A DNA stretch of 64,000 nt from Arthrobacter pullicola (GCF_014836875.1 NZ_JACSQC010000002.1:591596-655595); one strand, 5' to 3'. Shown: positions 52,939-61,195, counted from the first letter of the stretch. Notes: generated from the sequence alone by a model not told the origin. A program made the numbers and translations.

Positions 52939-53304
52939 ATGAACGAATCCCGTGACGACGTCCTCCTCGACAAGGCCTTCCTGGCCCTTGCCGATCCGGC
53001 TCGCCGCCGCATCATCGCCAGGCTCTCCAAGGGCCCGGCAACGGTCAACGAATTGGCGGAACCCTTCGCGATCACCAAGCAGGCGGTCTCGAAGCACATC
53101 CAGGTCCTCGAGCAGGCGCAGCTCGTCACGCGAACCCGTGACGCCCAGCGCCGGCCCGTACACCTGAACCCCGCACGCCTGGAGGCGCTCACCGCGTGGA
53201 TCGACCGCTACCGGCTGGTCCGCGAGGAGCAGTTCCGCAGCCTCGACGCCGTGCTCTTCCAACAGGCCGCGAGCAGCGGCCCGCAGGCAAAGGATCCCTC
53301 ATGA
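52939..53304 (+). CDS. ArsR-family regulator of AHSA1 operon
   Basis: A 121-residue winged-helix protein of the ArsR type without metal-binding cysteines. It starts with ALADPARRRIIARLSKGPAT, and the recognition helix is in FAITKQAVSKHIQVLEQAQL. Such genes are typically followed by SRPBCC/AHSA1 genes, as here, where the ATGA overlap couples it to the next gene. It likely represses this operon. ATG start. Confidence 0.9.
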   Translation: MNESRDDVLLDKAFLALADPARRRIIARLSKGPATVNELAEPFAITKQAVSKHIQVLEQAQLVTRTRDAQRRPVHLNPARLEALTAWIDRYRLVREEQFRSLDAVLFQQAASSGPQAKDPS

Positions 53305-53804
53305 CCAACGCACTGCATGTATCCGCCCCCGAGGGCGTCCCCTTCATCGATTTCTCCCGCGAGCTTGATTTTCCGGTGGCAGAGGTATTCCGGGCCCACC
53401 GCGATCCGGAGCTGATAGTCCAGTGGCTTGGGCCGCGCGGTTTGAAAATGGAAATCGATCACTACGATTTCACCACCGGCGGCTCCTACAAATACACCCA
53501 CACCGGTCCGGACGGCGTCGCGTATGACTTTTCCGGCATCTTCCACACCGTCCGTGAGAACGAGTTCGCGATCCAGACCTTCGAATTTTCCGGCTACCCC
53601 GACGTCGTCAGCATCGAATCCCAGACGTTCGAGGATCTGGGCGACGGCAGGACCCGGCTCACCGCGCACGCTGTGTACCCCAGCATGGAGGCCCGCGACG
53701 GGATGGCCGCTTCCGGCATGGAGGAAGGCCTCGGCGAAGGCTATGACCGGCTCGAAGAACTGCTGGGCACCCTCAGCGAAAAGACCCCTCAGGAGGCATC
53801 ATGA
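53301..53804 (+). CDS. SRPBCC (AHSA1-like) protein 1
   Basis: A 167-residue protein with a helix-grip fold binding small hydrophobic molecules. Characteristic segments are FPVAEVFRAHRDPELIVQWL near the start and TGGSYKYTHTGPDG. Coupled by ATGA overlaps with the ArsR gene before and the second AHSA1 gene after it. About half of its residues match the next protein by eye, so the two arose by tandem duplication. Ligand unknown. Confidence 0.88.
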   Translation: MTNALHVSAPEGVPFIDFSRELDFPVAEVFRAHRDPELIVQWLGPRGLKMEIDHYDFTTGGSYKYTHTGPDGVAYDFSGIFHTVRENEFAIQTFEFSGYPDVVSIESQTFEDLGDGRTRLTAHAVYPSMEARDGMAASGMEEGLGEGYDRLEELLGTLSEKTPQEAS

Positions 53805-54280
53805 CCAACGCACTGGAAGTTACGGTTCCCGACGGCGTCCCGTACATCGATTACGTCCGCGAATTCGACTACCCCGCCCGTGAGGTCTTCCGCGCCCATG
53901 TAAACCCGGAATCCTACGCCCAGTGGATCGGACCCGGCTCCTTGGAGACCCGGATCGACGCCTTCGAACCAACCTCGGGCGGCAGCTACCGGTTCGTCCA
54001 GACCGACAGTGAGGGCGAGTATGCGTTCCGCGGTGTATTCCACAGCGTCCGTCCGGACGAATTCATCCTGCAGACCTTCGAGTACGAGGGCTTCCCGGAC
54101 GAGACGAGCCTGGATTACATGCGTTTCGAGGACCTTCCGGACGGGCGTTCCAGGCTGATCGGCCATTCCCTCTATCCCTCCGTTGAGACGCGGGATAACT
54201 TCGTCTCCTCGGGGATGGAATCCGGAATGGCCTCCGGCTACGACAAGCTCGAGCAGCTGCTGGCCTTCGCCACTGCCTGA
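53801..54280 (+). CDS. SRPBCC (AHSA1-like) protein 2
   Basis: A 159-residue paralogue of the preceding protein, with MTNALEVTVPDGVPYIDYVR, FDYPAREVFRAHVNPESYAQ and a C-terminal SSGMESGMASGYDKLEQLL. ATGA overlap with the previous stop. The same start MTNAL in both genes points to recent duplication. Confidence 0.88.
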   Translation: MTNALEVTVPDGVPYIDYVREFDYPAREVFRAHVNPESYAQWIGPGSLETRIDAFEPTSGGSYRFVQTDSEGEYAFRGVFHSVRPDEFILQTFEYEGFPDETSLDYMRFEDLPDGRSRLIGHSLYPSVETRDNFVSSGMESGMASGYDKLEQLLAFATA

Positions 54281-54311
54281 CGCCCTGCCGGATACGACGT
54301 GTGGAGGAACC

Positions 54312-54749
54312 ATGGACTGGACTCTGGAAGTCATTGTGCTCCCGATCCGCGACCTGGACCGGAGTATCGCGTTCTATGCCGACCAGGTGGGCTTCACGCT
54401 CGATCACCACACCGTGACGGAGCAGATACAGTTCGCCCAGCTGACACCCCGCGGATCCGGCTGCTCGATCGTGATCGGCAACGTTCCCGGGCAGGCCCAG
54501 ATGGAGCCGGGCTCCATCAAAGGACTGCAGCTGGTGGTCTCCGATGCTGAGGCAGCCCGGAAGGAACTGCTCTCCCGTGGCGTCGAGGCCGGCGAGATTA
54601 TGGTGCTCGACGAGCGCGACGGCGGCACCATGTTCACCTTCGACGATCCGGACGGCAACAGCTGGGTGGTGCAGCAGATCAAGGCGCGTGCCGAAAAGCC
54701 GCTGATCCCCCGCGATCCCGAAGCCGCCGCGGCCGGCGAACCCGAATAA
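54312..54749 (+). CDS. Glyoxalase/bleomycin-resistance (VOC) family protein
   Basis: A 145-residue VOC-fold protein beginning MDWTLEVIVLPIRDLDRSIA and ending with TFDDPDGNSWVVQQIK, the typical second metal-ligand strand. Start at ATG 54312 with GGAGG upstream; the frame is open further up inside the previous gene. It lies 31 nt after the AHSA1 pair and may be the last gene of that operon, before a strong terminator. Confidence 0.88.
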   Translation: MDWTLEVIVLPIRDLDRSIAFYADQVGFTLDHHTVTEQIQFAQLTPRGSGCSIVIGNVPGQAQMEPGSIKGLQLVVSDAEAARKELLSRGVEAGEIMVLDERDGGTMFTFDDPDGNSWVVQQIKARAEKPLIPRDPEAAAAGEPE

Positions 54750-54762
54750 ACTCCAACAGTAC

Positions 54763-54806
54763 GACGGCGGCAGCTGCCTTTTCGAGGACAGGCAGCTGCC
54801 GCCGTC
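54763..54806 (+). terminator. Rho-independent terminator after the ArsR-AHSA1-VOC operon
   Basis: Perfect 17-bp arms starting GACGGCGGCAGCTGCCT are separated by 10 nt. The stem is followed within a few nucleotides by GGGTTTTG. A clear end of the upstream operon. Confidence 0.85.
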
Positions 54807-54860
54807 GCTGGGTTTTGCGGAGCGGGGAATGCAACGGCCGCGTGCAGGGTTGGTGCTGGC

Positions 54861-55274
54861 ATGGAGACACCGAATCCCGTCCGCCAGCTGCGCCTGGTGG
54901 TCGAAGCCGAAGATTACGACGCCGCCCTCACGTTCTATCGGGACGTCCTGGGCCTGCCCGAGCAGGAGGCCTATCAGGGCGAAGGCGGCGCCAGGGTCAC
55001 GATCCTCGACGCCGGCCGCGCCACCTTGGAGCTCTCCAATCCGGCCCAGGTCCGCATGATTGACCAGGTGGAAGCGGATGGGCTGCCCAGCCTGAAGCTC
55101 CGGGTGGCCTTCGAAGTGGACGACGCCGCTGCCCGCACCCAGCAGGCGGTGGCCGGCGGAGCCGAACTGGTTGCTGAGCCCCGCGAGACCCCGTGGCGGT
55201 CGTTGAACTCCCGGCTCAACGGCCCGGCCGGACTGCAGCTGACCCTGTTTCAGGAACTGGACGAGCTCCGCTAG
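54861..55274 (+). CDS. Glyoxalase/VOC family protein 2
   Basis: A 137-residue VOC-fold protein starting METPNPVRQLRLVVEAEDYD, with LTFYRDVLGLPEQEAYQGEG and a C-terminal LNGPAGLQLTLFQELDE. Placed between a terminator and a convergent TetR gene, so it is its own unit. Its stop shares CTAG with the TetR stop. Substrate unknown. Confidence 0.87.
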   Translation: METPNPVRQLRLVVEAEDYDAALTFYRDVLGLPEQEAYQGEGGARVTILDAGRATLELSNPAQVRMIDQVEADGLPSLKLRVAFEVDDAAARTQQAVAGGAELVAEPRETPWRSLNSRLNGPAGLQLTLFQELDELR

Positions 55275-55792
55275 CCCGCGAGCGCAGCGGTCACCCGGTC
55301 GATGCCGTAGGCGAAAGCCCGATCCAGGTCACCGCCCAGACGAAAGGCACCTGCGAGTTCCATGGAGATGAAGCCGGTCAGCCACGCCGTCATAAAGCGT
55401 GCGGCTTCCAACGCGTCCGCGTCACCAACAGCGGCCCGCGCTGCAGCCAGGACCGGTTCGCTGGCCCTGGCAAGGTCCTCAGCCGAAGCGCTGCGGGTGC
55501 TGAGCAGCCGAAAGCCCTCCGGCCGCTCATGTGCGAAAGCCCGGTACGCGTGCGCCATTGCAGCCAGTGAGTCCTGGGCTGCCAAGCGTTCCCGGAGTTC
55601 CTGGAGCGTGGCCGCGGCGATCAGCGTCAGCAAGGACTCCCGGCCCTGCACACGCTTGTACAGCGACGGAGCCCGGACGCCCACCCGTTCAGCCACCGCC
55701 TGCATGGTCACCCGGTCAGGACCGCCCGTCTCCAGGACCTCCCTGCCGGCCCCCACGATTTCAGCGAGCGATGTTCGTTGCGGTGTGGGCAT
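55271..55792 (-). CDS. TetR-family regulator
   Basis: A 173-residue repressor. The N-terminal HTH is TMQAVAERVGVRAPSLYKRV, followed by a TetR_C-type ligand domain. Start at ATG 55792, preceded by AGGAG. The divergent gene codes for an MBL hydrolase, and the intergenic region holds an ATTAGC-N7-GCTAAT palindrome inside the MBL promoter, so this is probably the repressor of that gene. Inducer unknown. Confidence 0.9.
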   Translation of the reverse strand: MPTPQRTSLAEIVGAGREVLETGGPDRVTMQAVAERVGVRAPSLYKRVQGRESLLTLIAAATLQELRERLAAQDSLAAMAHAYRAFAHERPEGFRLLSTRSASAEDLARASEPVLAAARAAVGDADALEAARFMTAWLTGFISMELAGAFRLGGDLDRAFAYGIDRVTAALAG

Positions 55793-55820
55793 AACAACTC
55801 CTGGCTGGAAACGTAAGCTA

Positions 55821-55850
55821 TTGACATTAGCCATCATAGCTAATTACCGT
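55821..55850 (+). promoter_or_regulatory. Promoter of the MBL gene with TetR operator
   Basis: TTGACA (55821-55826) and TACCGT (55845-55850) are 18 nt apart and form a good sigma70-type promoter. The palindrome ATTAGC-N7-GCTAAT at 55826-55844 fills the spacer, the classical position for a repressor. It lies between the TetR and MBL start codons. Confidence 0.65.
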
Positions 55851-55894
55851 AACCATATCGCCGGGACACGCCCCGGCCGGTGGAGGAGAAAACC

Positions 55895-56608
55895 ATGAAG
55901 CTTGGACCGCAGCTGCACCGGATCGGCAACGACATCGTGGCAGCGTATCTGGTCGTTACGGATGAGGGCATCACGATTATCGACGCCGGCCTCGCTGGGC
56001 ACTGGCGCGACCTGCAGCGCGAGCTCGCCGCCGTCGGGCGTTCCCTTTCCGATGTCCGCGGCATTGTGCTGACCCATGGCGACACCGACCACCTCGGTTT
56101 CGCTGAGCGGCTCCGCCTGACCACCGGCATTCCCGTCTATGTGCACAGCGCTGACGCTGCCCGGGCCAAGGGCCAGGACAAACCCAAAGCGTCGGCCGGC
56201 CGCATGCGTATCGGTCCCACCGCGGGCTTCCTTGCTTATTCCATCCGGAAGGGCGGCTGGCGCACCAAATACCTGACCGACGTCGTCCCCGTGGAAGACG
56301 GCGACGTACTGGACCTGCCCGGCTCCCCGCAGATCATCGGACTGCCGGGGCACTCCCCCGGCAGCGTGGCCGTTTACGTTCCGGCCGCGGGAGCGCTCTT
56401 CGTCGGTGACGCCCTGACCACCCGTCATGTCCTGACCGGTCAGCTTGGCCCCCAGCCGGCGCCCTTCACCGACGATCCGGCACAGGCACTGGAGGTACTC
56501 GACCGCGTCACCGGCCTGGAACAGGTCAACTGGGTCCTGCCCGGCCACGGGGCTCCGTGGAACGGACCGGTTGCCGGCCTGGCAGCCGAGGTGCGGGCGC
56601 AGGCCTAA
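55895..56608 (+). CDS. MBL-fold hydrolase
   Basis: A 237-residue metallo-beta-lactamase-fold enzyme, glyoxalase-II-like. Metal motif THGDTDHLGFAERL, further ligands in LPGHSPGSVAVYV, GDALTTRHVL and the last in LPGHGAPW. Start at ATG 55895, with GGAGGAG upstream. Divergent from and probably controlled by the TetR gene. Substrate unknown. Confidence 0.88.
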   Translation: MKLGPQLHRIGNDIVAAYLVVTDEGITIIDAGLAGHWRDLQRELAAVGRSLSDVRGIVLTHGDTDHLGFAERLRLTTGIPVYVHSADAARAKGQDKPKASAGRMRIGPTAGFLAYSIRKGGWRTKYLTDVVPVEDGDVLDLPGSPQIIGLPGHSPGSVAVYVPAAGALFVGDALTTRHVLTGQLGPQPAPFTDDPAQALEVLDRVTGLEQVNWVLPGHGAPWNGPVAGLAAEVRAQA

Positions 56609-56632
56609 GCGGGCGGCTTGCGGGGAGAGGGG

Positions 56633-57076
56633 TTACAGGAGCCCGATGTCCTCGTTCCACAGCGAGGGATATTCGGTCATGAATTCCTCCATGAGCAGGG
56701 CGCAGGCCTCATCGTCCAGGACTTCGAGCTGCACTCCCCTGCTCCTGAGCAGGTCCTCCGCGCCGGTAAAGTTCCGGTTCTCTCCGATGACTACGCGGGG
56801 AATCCCGTACAGCAGAATTGCTCCGGCGCACATGTCGCACGGCGACAGCGTGGTGACCAGGGTGGCCTGCCGGTAGGACCCGGCGGGAAGCCGTCCGGCC
56901 TGCTCCAAACAGTCCAGTTCCGCGTGCCGGATCACGCTGCCGAGCTGCTGCCTGCGGTTGCGTCCCGTCGCCACGATCGCACCTTCAACGTACAGCGCCG
57001 ACCCAATGGGAATACCGCCTTCCGCCATACCCTTCCGGGCGGCGTTCAGCGCGGGCAGCAACAACTCCGATGTCAT
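56633..57076 (-). CDS. Cytosine deaminase, yeast FCY1 type (CDA fold)
   Basis: A 147-residue zinc deaminase. The Zn motifs are HAELDCLEQ (His51, catalytic Glu53) and TTLSPCDMCAGAILLYGIPR (Cys80, Cys83). The segment VVIGENRNFTGAEDLLRSRG, then VLDDE and a C-terminal WNEDIG correspond closely to the yeast cytosine deaminase FCY1, unlike the TIM-barrel CodA of E. coli. It would convert cytosine to uracil or act on a related nucleobase. Start at ATG 57076; the longer frame is not convincing. Convergent with the MBL gene. Confidence 0.87.
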   Translation of the reverse strand: MTSELLLPALNAARKGMAEGGIPIGSALYVEGAIVATGRNRRQQLGSVIRHAELDCLEQAGRLPAGSYRQATLVTTLSPCDMCAGAILLYGIPRVVIGENRNFTGAEDLLRSRGVQLEVLDDEACALLMEEFMTEYPSLWNEDIGLL

Positions 57077-57126
57077 GGCCCCACAGTAGGAGCCGCAGCC
57101 CCCGGCAGGGAAGGGCCTCGCGGACT

Positions 57127-58032
57127 TCAGCCACCGGCGGCCCGTGCCTCCGCTACGATTTCCCACACAGCGGGAGCGACCTCGCTCCCAAAACGGGACA
57201 GATCGGCGGCATCGTCGCTCGACAGGATAAAGCCCGAGATCCCGTAATCCAGTGCCAGCTCCGCCAGCGGACCCGCCCACTGGCCTGGAGGTCCCTGCAG
57301 CAGTCCGGAGCCGGCGGATCCAAAGGAACCACTGATGTTCAGCAGGCGGCGGACATCCGCCGGATCGCGCCCGGACCCGGCAGCGGCGTCGTCAATTCGG
57401 GCGTTTAACCCGGCCAGCTCCCGTGGACCGCCCGGCAGATACCCGAGTGAGGCGAACCATCCGTCTGCCAGTTCTCCGGTGAGCCGGAGCATCCGTGGCT
57501 TGTAGGCCCCCAGCCAGATGCCGACGTCGTGCGCCGGTGCCGGGCCGCGCTTGGCGCCGTCGACCCGGTGGACCGTCCCCTCCACCCGCAGCGGGGTGCC
57601 CGCGGAAACGTCCCAGATCCCGCGGATGATCCGGATGGCCTCTGCCAGGCCGGTGACCGCGTCGCCCGGGCTGAGCCGCTCTCCGCCGGCGGCCGCGATC
57701 GCGTCCCAGAACGCTCCGGCGCCCAGCCCAAGCTCGAAGCGGCCGCCGCTGAGCAGGTCGAGGCTCGCCGCGCTGCGGGCCACAACCACCGGCTGCCGCA
57801 GCGGCAGGTTCAGCACATCCGTAGCCAGCCGGATCCGGGTGGTCCGCGCTGCCGCGTAGGAGAGCAGCGTCCAGGTGTCCAGGAACCGCGGCTGGTATGG
57901 GTGGTCCTGGAATGCGGCCAGGTCCAGTCCGGCGGCTTCGGCGGTCTGCGCCAGCTCGACGGCGCGCTGCGGCGGGGAGGCGAAGGGGGTGATGAAGGCT
58001 CCGAACAGCAGGTCGCGGCCGTAGTCGGGCAT
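57127..58032 (-). CDS. LLM-class flavin-dependent oxidoreductase
   Basis: A 301-residue TIM-barrel protein of the luciferase-like monooxygenase family, using F420 or FMN. It has FGAFITPFASPPQRAVELAQ at the start, RIRLATDVLNLPLRQPVVVA, SGGRFELGLGAGAFWDAI and DVGIWLGAYKPRMLRLTGEL. Start at ATG 58032, with AGGAG upstream. Divergent from gluQ. Substrate unknown. Confidence 0.88.
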   Translation of the reverse strand: MPDYGRDLLFGAFITPFASPPQRAVELAQTAEAAGLDLAAFQDHPYQPRFLDTWTLLSYAAARTTRIRLATDVLNLPLRQPVVVARSAASLDLLSGGRFELGLGAGAFWDAIAAAGGERLSPGDAVTGLAEAIRIIRGIWDVSAGTPLRVEGTVHRVDGAKRGPAPAHDVGIWLGAYKPRMLRLTGELADGWFASLGYLPGGPRELAGLNARIDDAAAGSGRDPADVRRLLNISGSFGSAGSGLLQGPPGQWAGPLAELALDYGISGFILSSDDAADLSRFGSEVAPAVWEIVAEARAAGG

Positions 58033-58107
58033 CGTGGACTCCTGGCGTCTGTGGTGCGGGACGGCCCAGCCTAGTCCTCCGGTGCCGCATCCGGGCAGCA
58101 GGGTTTG

Positions 58108-58113
58108 TAGGCT
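58108..58113 (+). promoter_or_regulatory. -10 box TAGGCT of a leaderless gluQ promoter
   Basis: TAGGCT is followed by exactly 7 nt and the GTG start of gluQ, the same arrangement as at 24473 and 37266. Transcription would begin at or next to the start codon. Confidence 0.5.
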
Positions 58114-58120
58114 GGAAGAC

Positions 58121-59050
58121 GTGCCTCTTGAGATTCCCGCCGCCCCTGCCAGTGTTTCCGTGGCCGGTGCCGGACGTTTTGCTCCCAGCCCGTCAGGTGA
58201 GCTGCACGTCGGCAACCTCCGGACGGCCCTGCTGGCCTGGCTCTTCGCGCGCAGCACCGGCCGGGATTTCTTCCTCCGCGTGGAGGACCTGGATCAGGCC
58301 CGCGCCGGCGCCGAAGCAGCGCAGCTGCGCGATCTGGCCGCCGTCGGGCTGGACTGGGACGGCGGTATCCTCCGCCAGTCCGCCCGGACTCCGGTCTACC
58401 TCGAAGCGATCCAACGGCTGCAGGAAGAAGGCAGGGTCTACGAGTGTTTCTGCACCCGCAGCGAGATCTCGGATGCACCCCGCGCCCCGCATTCCCCGCC
58501 CGGGTCCTATCCGGGGACCTGCCGCAATCTCTCCGAGGCGGAACGCGAACGACGCCGGCCCGAACGTCCGCCGGCCCTGCGGCTTCGATCCGAGGTCACC
58601 GAGTACACCGTGCATGATGTCCTGCACGGAGACTACACCGGCGCGGTTGATGACCTGGTGCTGCTGCGCAATGACGGCGTCCCGCCCTACAACCTGGCCG
58701 TCGTCGTCGACGATGCGGCCCAGGGGGTCAACCAGGTGGTCCGCGGCGACGACCTCTTGTCCTCCACACCCCGGCAGGCTTACCTCGCCTCGCTGCTGGG
58801 ACTGCCGCCGGTGGACTACGTCCACGTCCAGCTGGTCCTGGGACGTACCGGCAAGCGTCTGGCCAAGCGGGACGGCGCGGTAACCCTGGGAGCCCTGGCT
58901 GAACTGGGGATTTCGGTACCCGAGGCGACGGCGATGATCCTCGGATCGCTGGGCCTCCCGGGAACTCTGCCCGAGGCCCTGGCTGCCTTCGACCCTGCCA
59001 AACTGCCACTGCATCCGTGGGTCTTTGAGCCGCCGGGCGCGGATCGTTGA
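58121..59050 (+). CDS. gluQ: Glutamyl-Q tRNA(Asp) synthetase
   Basis: A 309-residue shortened glutamyl-tRNA synthetase paralogue that glutamylates queuosine in tRNA(Asp). It has the class I motif FAPSPSGELHVGNL (from residue 20), the zinc ligands ECFC and, further on, YPGTC, VVRGDDLLSSTPRQAYL, and the KMSKS-like KRLAKRDGAVTL. The anticodon-binding domain of GltX is missing, as expected for GluQ. Start is GTG 58121 by family alignment and by the -10 box 7 nt upstream. Divergent from the LLM gene. Confidence 0.93.
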   Translation: MPLEIPAAPASVSVAGAGRFAPSPSGELHVGNLRTALLAWLFARSTGRDFFLRVEDLDQARAGAEAAQLRDLAAVGLDWDGGILRQSARTPVYLEAIQRLQEEGRVYECFCTRSEISDAPRAPHSPPGSYPGTCRNLSEAERERRRPERPPALRLRSEVTEYTVHDVLHGDYTGAVDDLVLLRNDGVPPYNLAVVVDDAAQGVNQVVRGDDLLSSTPRQAYLASLLGLPPVDYVHVQLVLGRTGKRLAKRDGAVTLGALAELGISVPEATAMILGSLGLPGTLPEALAAFDPAKLPLHPWVFEPPGADR

Positions 59051-59089
59051 AGCATGGGTCGTCGAACCGCGGGCCTGTGAACCGCGGGC
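59045..59089. repeat. 15-nt repeat at the gluQ stop, three units
   Basis: Three 15-nt units (CGTTGAAGCATGGGT, CGTCGAACCGCGGGC, CTGTGAACCGCGGGC) start inside the last codons of gluQ and run into the spacer. They resemble the GTTTGAAGCGC units at 32.3 kb. Confidence 0.55.
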
Positions 59090-59177
59090 GTTGAACTGAT
59101 CCTGCCTGAGCCCGGCCGGAATATTTACCGGTTTTGAGGGCTGGCCACGTTCTGCCGCCGAGGTGTTCACTGGTGGC

Positions 59178-59660
59178 ATGCCCCTCACCGGTGAATACGT
59201 CCCCAGTCCCAGCAAATGGTCCGCGAAGCAGGCCCAGGAAATTGAGTCCTCCGGCGGCACCCGCGGCACCACGCTCAACGGTCGGCCTGTTGTCCTGCTG
59301 ACAACCAAAGGCGCGAAGACCGGCAAGCTGCGCAAGACACCACTGATGCGGGTGGAGCACAACGGCGTTTATGCGGTGGTCGCCTCGCTCGGCGGCGCGC
59401 CCCGGCACCCGGTCTGGTACTACAACGTGAAGACCCATCCGCATGTGGAGCTGCAGGACGGTCCGCAGAAGTGGGATATGCAGGCCCGCGAAATCACAGG
59501 CGAGGAGAAGGCCCTGTGGTGGGAACGCGCCGTCCAGGCCTACCCGCCGTACGCCGATTACCAGGCAAGGACTGATCGGGAGATCCCTGTGTTCGTTCTG
59601 GAGCGGCTGGACGTTCCGGAGGATGCGCCTGGGGCCGCGGCACCTGCGCCGGCGGACTGA
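59178..59660 (+). CDS. Deazaflavin (F420)-dependent nitroreductase family protein
   Basis: A 160-residue split-barrel protein of the Ddn family. It has the typical [20 protein letters not shown] and [20 protein letters not shown], then a final [20 protein letters not shown]. Members use coenzyme F420H2 to reduce quinones or nitro compounds. I choose ATG 59178; GTG 59163 would add five residues. Single gene. Confidence 0.92.
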   Translation: MPLTGEYVPSPSKWSAKQAQEIESSGGTRGTTLNGRPVVLLTTKGAKTGKLRKTPLMRVEHNGVYAVVASLGGAPRHPVWYYNVKTHPHVELQDGPQKWDMQAREITGEEKALWWERAVQAYPPYADYQARTDREIPVFVLERLDVPEDAPGAAAPAPAD

Positions 59661-59719
59661 GGTGCGGCCCCGGTTCAAGCTGACCCTGCAGCAGCGCCGT
59701 TCCTTTGCAGCGGCCTGGT

Positions 59720-60103
59720 TTAGAGAGCAACGCTGCGGGTAAACCACAGCCGGTAGCGGAATCCGCCCAAGCGGATCGAAAGCACGGGGGAATCAATCTT
59801 TGCTTCCCGACGGGCCGGGACTGGCAGCAGTCCCGGCGTCGACTCTGACGTCAGTTCCGATTCGCCTGCCGGCCTCCGGACCGTGCCAGCCGGAGATTCG
59901 CCACCGCGGGTATCGGATGCCTGGCTGGCCAAGGTCCCTGACCCGCTGCGGCGCTCTGTCCCCGCACGGTGCTCGGCCCTTCTCCTGCGCTCAGCCCTTC
60001 TCCTGTACTCGGCCCTTCGGCGGTGCTCGGCGTTTGCCCGAGCCGCTTCGTCCGCGCGCTCCCGGTAATCCAGCCGCGCCAGTTCAATCTCCATCAGCCC
60101 CAT
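59720..60103 (-). CDS. Small Arg-rich protein with hexapeptide repeat, hypothetical
   Basis: A 127-residue protein: MGLMEIELARLDYRERADEA, then a helical Arg-Ala-Glu repeat (four 6-residue units such as EYRRRA and ERRRRA), a Ser-Thr linker, and a hydrophobic-aromatic C-terminus with RLGGFRYRLWF. Start chosen at ATG 60103; GTG 60145 is possible. Whether it is expressed is uncertain, but the ends look protein-like and the repeat keeps the frame. No family recognised. Confidence 0.4.
   Translation of the reverse strand: MGLMEIELARLDYRERADEAARANAEHRRRAEYRRRAERRRRAEHRAGTERRSGSGTLASQASDTRGGESPAGTVRRPAGESELTSESTPGLLPVPARREAKIDSPVLSIRLGGFRYRLWFTRSVAL
59967..60038. repeat. 18-nt minisatellite, four units
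   Basis: Four consecutive 18-nt units of the type CGGTGCTCGGCCCTTCTC encode the Arg-Ala-Glu repeat of the small protein on the minus strand. Confidence 0.8.
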
Positions 60104-60292
60104 GGCTCTACTCACATCCCTATCCCTATATCCCTGTGCCGCCACTGCGCTGTGCGCACTGTCCGGCAGGGAGCTCTTCTTACCGGAACTAACGCTAGAA
60201 GCTTCGGCAGGTCCGGACGATGCCGTTCAGGACAGGATTGGTCCGCATCGGAAGGTGTTTGACGGAGTGTTTTGCGGGCCCGGAAGGTCCGC

Positions 60293-61195
60293 TTAGGAGG
60301 TGCAGCCAACTCCGTCTCCGTCGCCGTCGAACTTTGGATCCCAGCCCGGATCACCGGGGCGGATCGGCGCGGCTCCCGCAGCCTTGACGGCCGAACAATT
60401 GGCATAGACCGGCGTCGTGGTCCCTGCGGCGTCGGTTCCCGCTGCGCCTATTCCGGCAGCGTCTATTCCGGCGGCGGCCCGGGCCGCCGCCCCTTCCCGC
60501 GCCGGCACGGGCTCATCCGGGCAGCCGGAGAGGACGGTGGCGATCGCATCGTGTTCGGCCTGGGTCATCCAGAGCCCGTACTCTGCTTTCACCGCGGCCT
60601 GCCGCGCAACGTATTCGCAGCGGAAGCCCTTGTTCGGCGGCAGCCAGGTGGCGGCGTCGGAATCCGACTTCGCGCCGTTGGTGGGACCATCGGCGGCCAG
60701 CAGGTTCAGCGGATCGTTGGCGAGCTGCCGGCGCTGTTCCGCGCTCAGCTGCTGGGCGCCCTTCTGCCAGGCGTCGGACAGGGCCACCACGTGGTCGATC
60801 TGGACCGCTGTGCTGGTTGTATTGCCGCGGACAAAGCTGATGGATGTGCCGGTGTACGGGTCGAGGAACATGCCGGAGGTGATCACACAGTCCTTGGTGC
60901 CTTCCCGGAAGGAAAGGTTTATCAGGTCCCGGGCCAGGATGTCGTTGCGGGTGTCGCAGCCGTTGCGGTCGACGTCGGCCCAGGCCGGCCCAAATTCGTC
61001 CCGGTCGTATCCGGTTTTTGGCGCCCTGCCCTTGATCGTGATCCCGGCGAGTTGCTCCAGCGCGGTTCCGGCCTGGGCCTGTTGCGTGGGTGGCGCCGCC
61101 GCTGCGGGTCCGGAGTCCTGCGGGACGCAGGCGGTTCCGAAGACGAGGAACGAAAGGACGGACAGGGACAGCAGAATGGAGCGCAGGTATTTCAT
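60293..61195 (-). CDS. Secreted HNH nuclease-like lipoprotein with Excalibur domain
   Basis: A 300-residue exported protein. A signal peptide with lipobox-like GTAC is followed by a DUF1524-type HNH domain (residues about 60-225), with the nuclease motif STAVQIDHVVALSDAW and NDPLNLLAADGPTNGAKSDS. An Ala-Gly linker leads to a C-terminal Excalibur domain (VYANCSAVKAAG, KFDGDGDGVGC). Such proteins are thought to degrade extracellular DNA for nutrition. ATG start. The Excalibur part is shared with the lipoprotein at 51888-52673. Confidence 0.9.
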   Translation of the reverse strand: MKYLRSILLSLSVLSFLVFGTACVPQDSGPAAAAPPTQQAQAGTALEQLAGITIKGRAPKTGYDRDEFGPAWADVDRNGCDTRNDILARDLINLSFREGTKDCVITSGMFLDPYTGTSISFVRGNTTSTAVQIDHVVALSDAWQKGAQQLSAEQRRQLANDPLNLLAADGPTNGAKSDSDAATWLPPNKGFRCEYVARQAAVKAEYGLWMTQAEHDAIATVLSGCPDEPVPAREGAAARAAAGIDAAGIGAAGTDAAGTTTPVYANCSAVKAAGAAPIRPGDPGWDPKFDGDGDGVGCTS

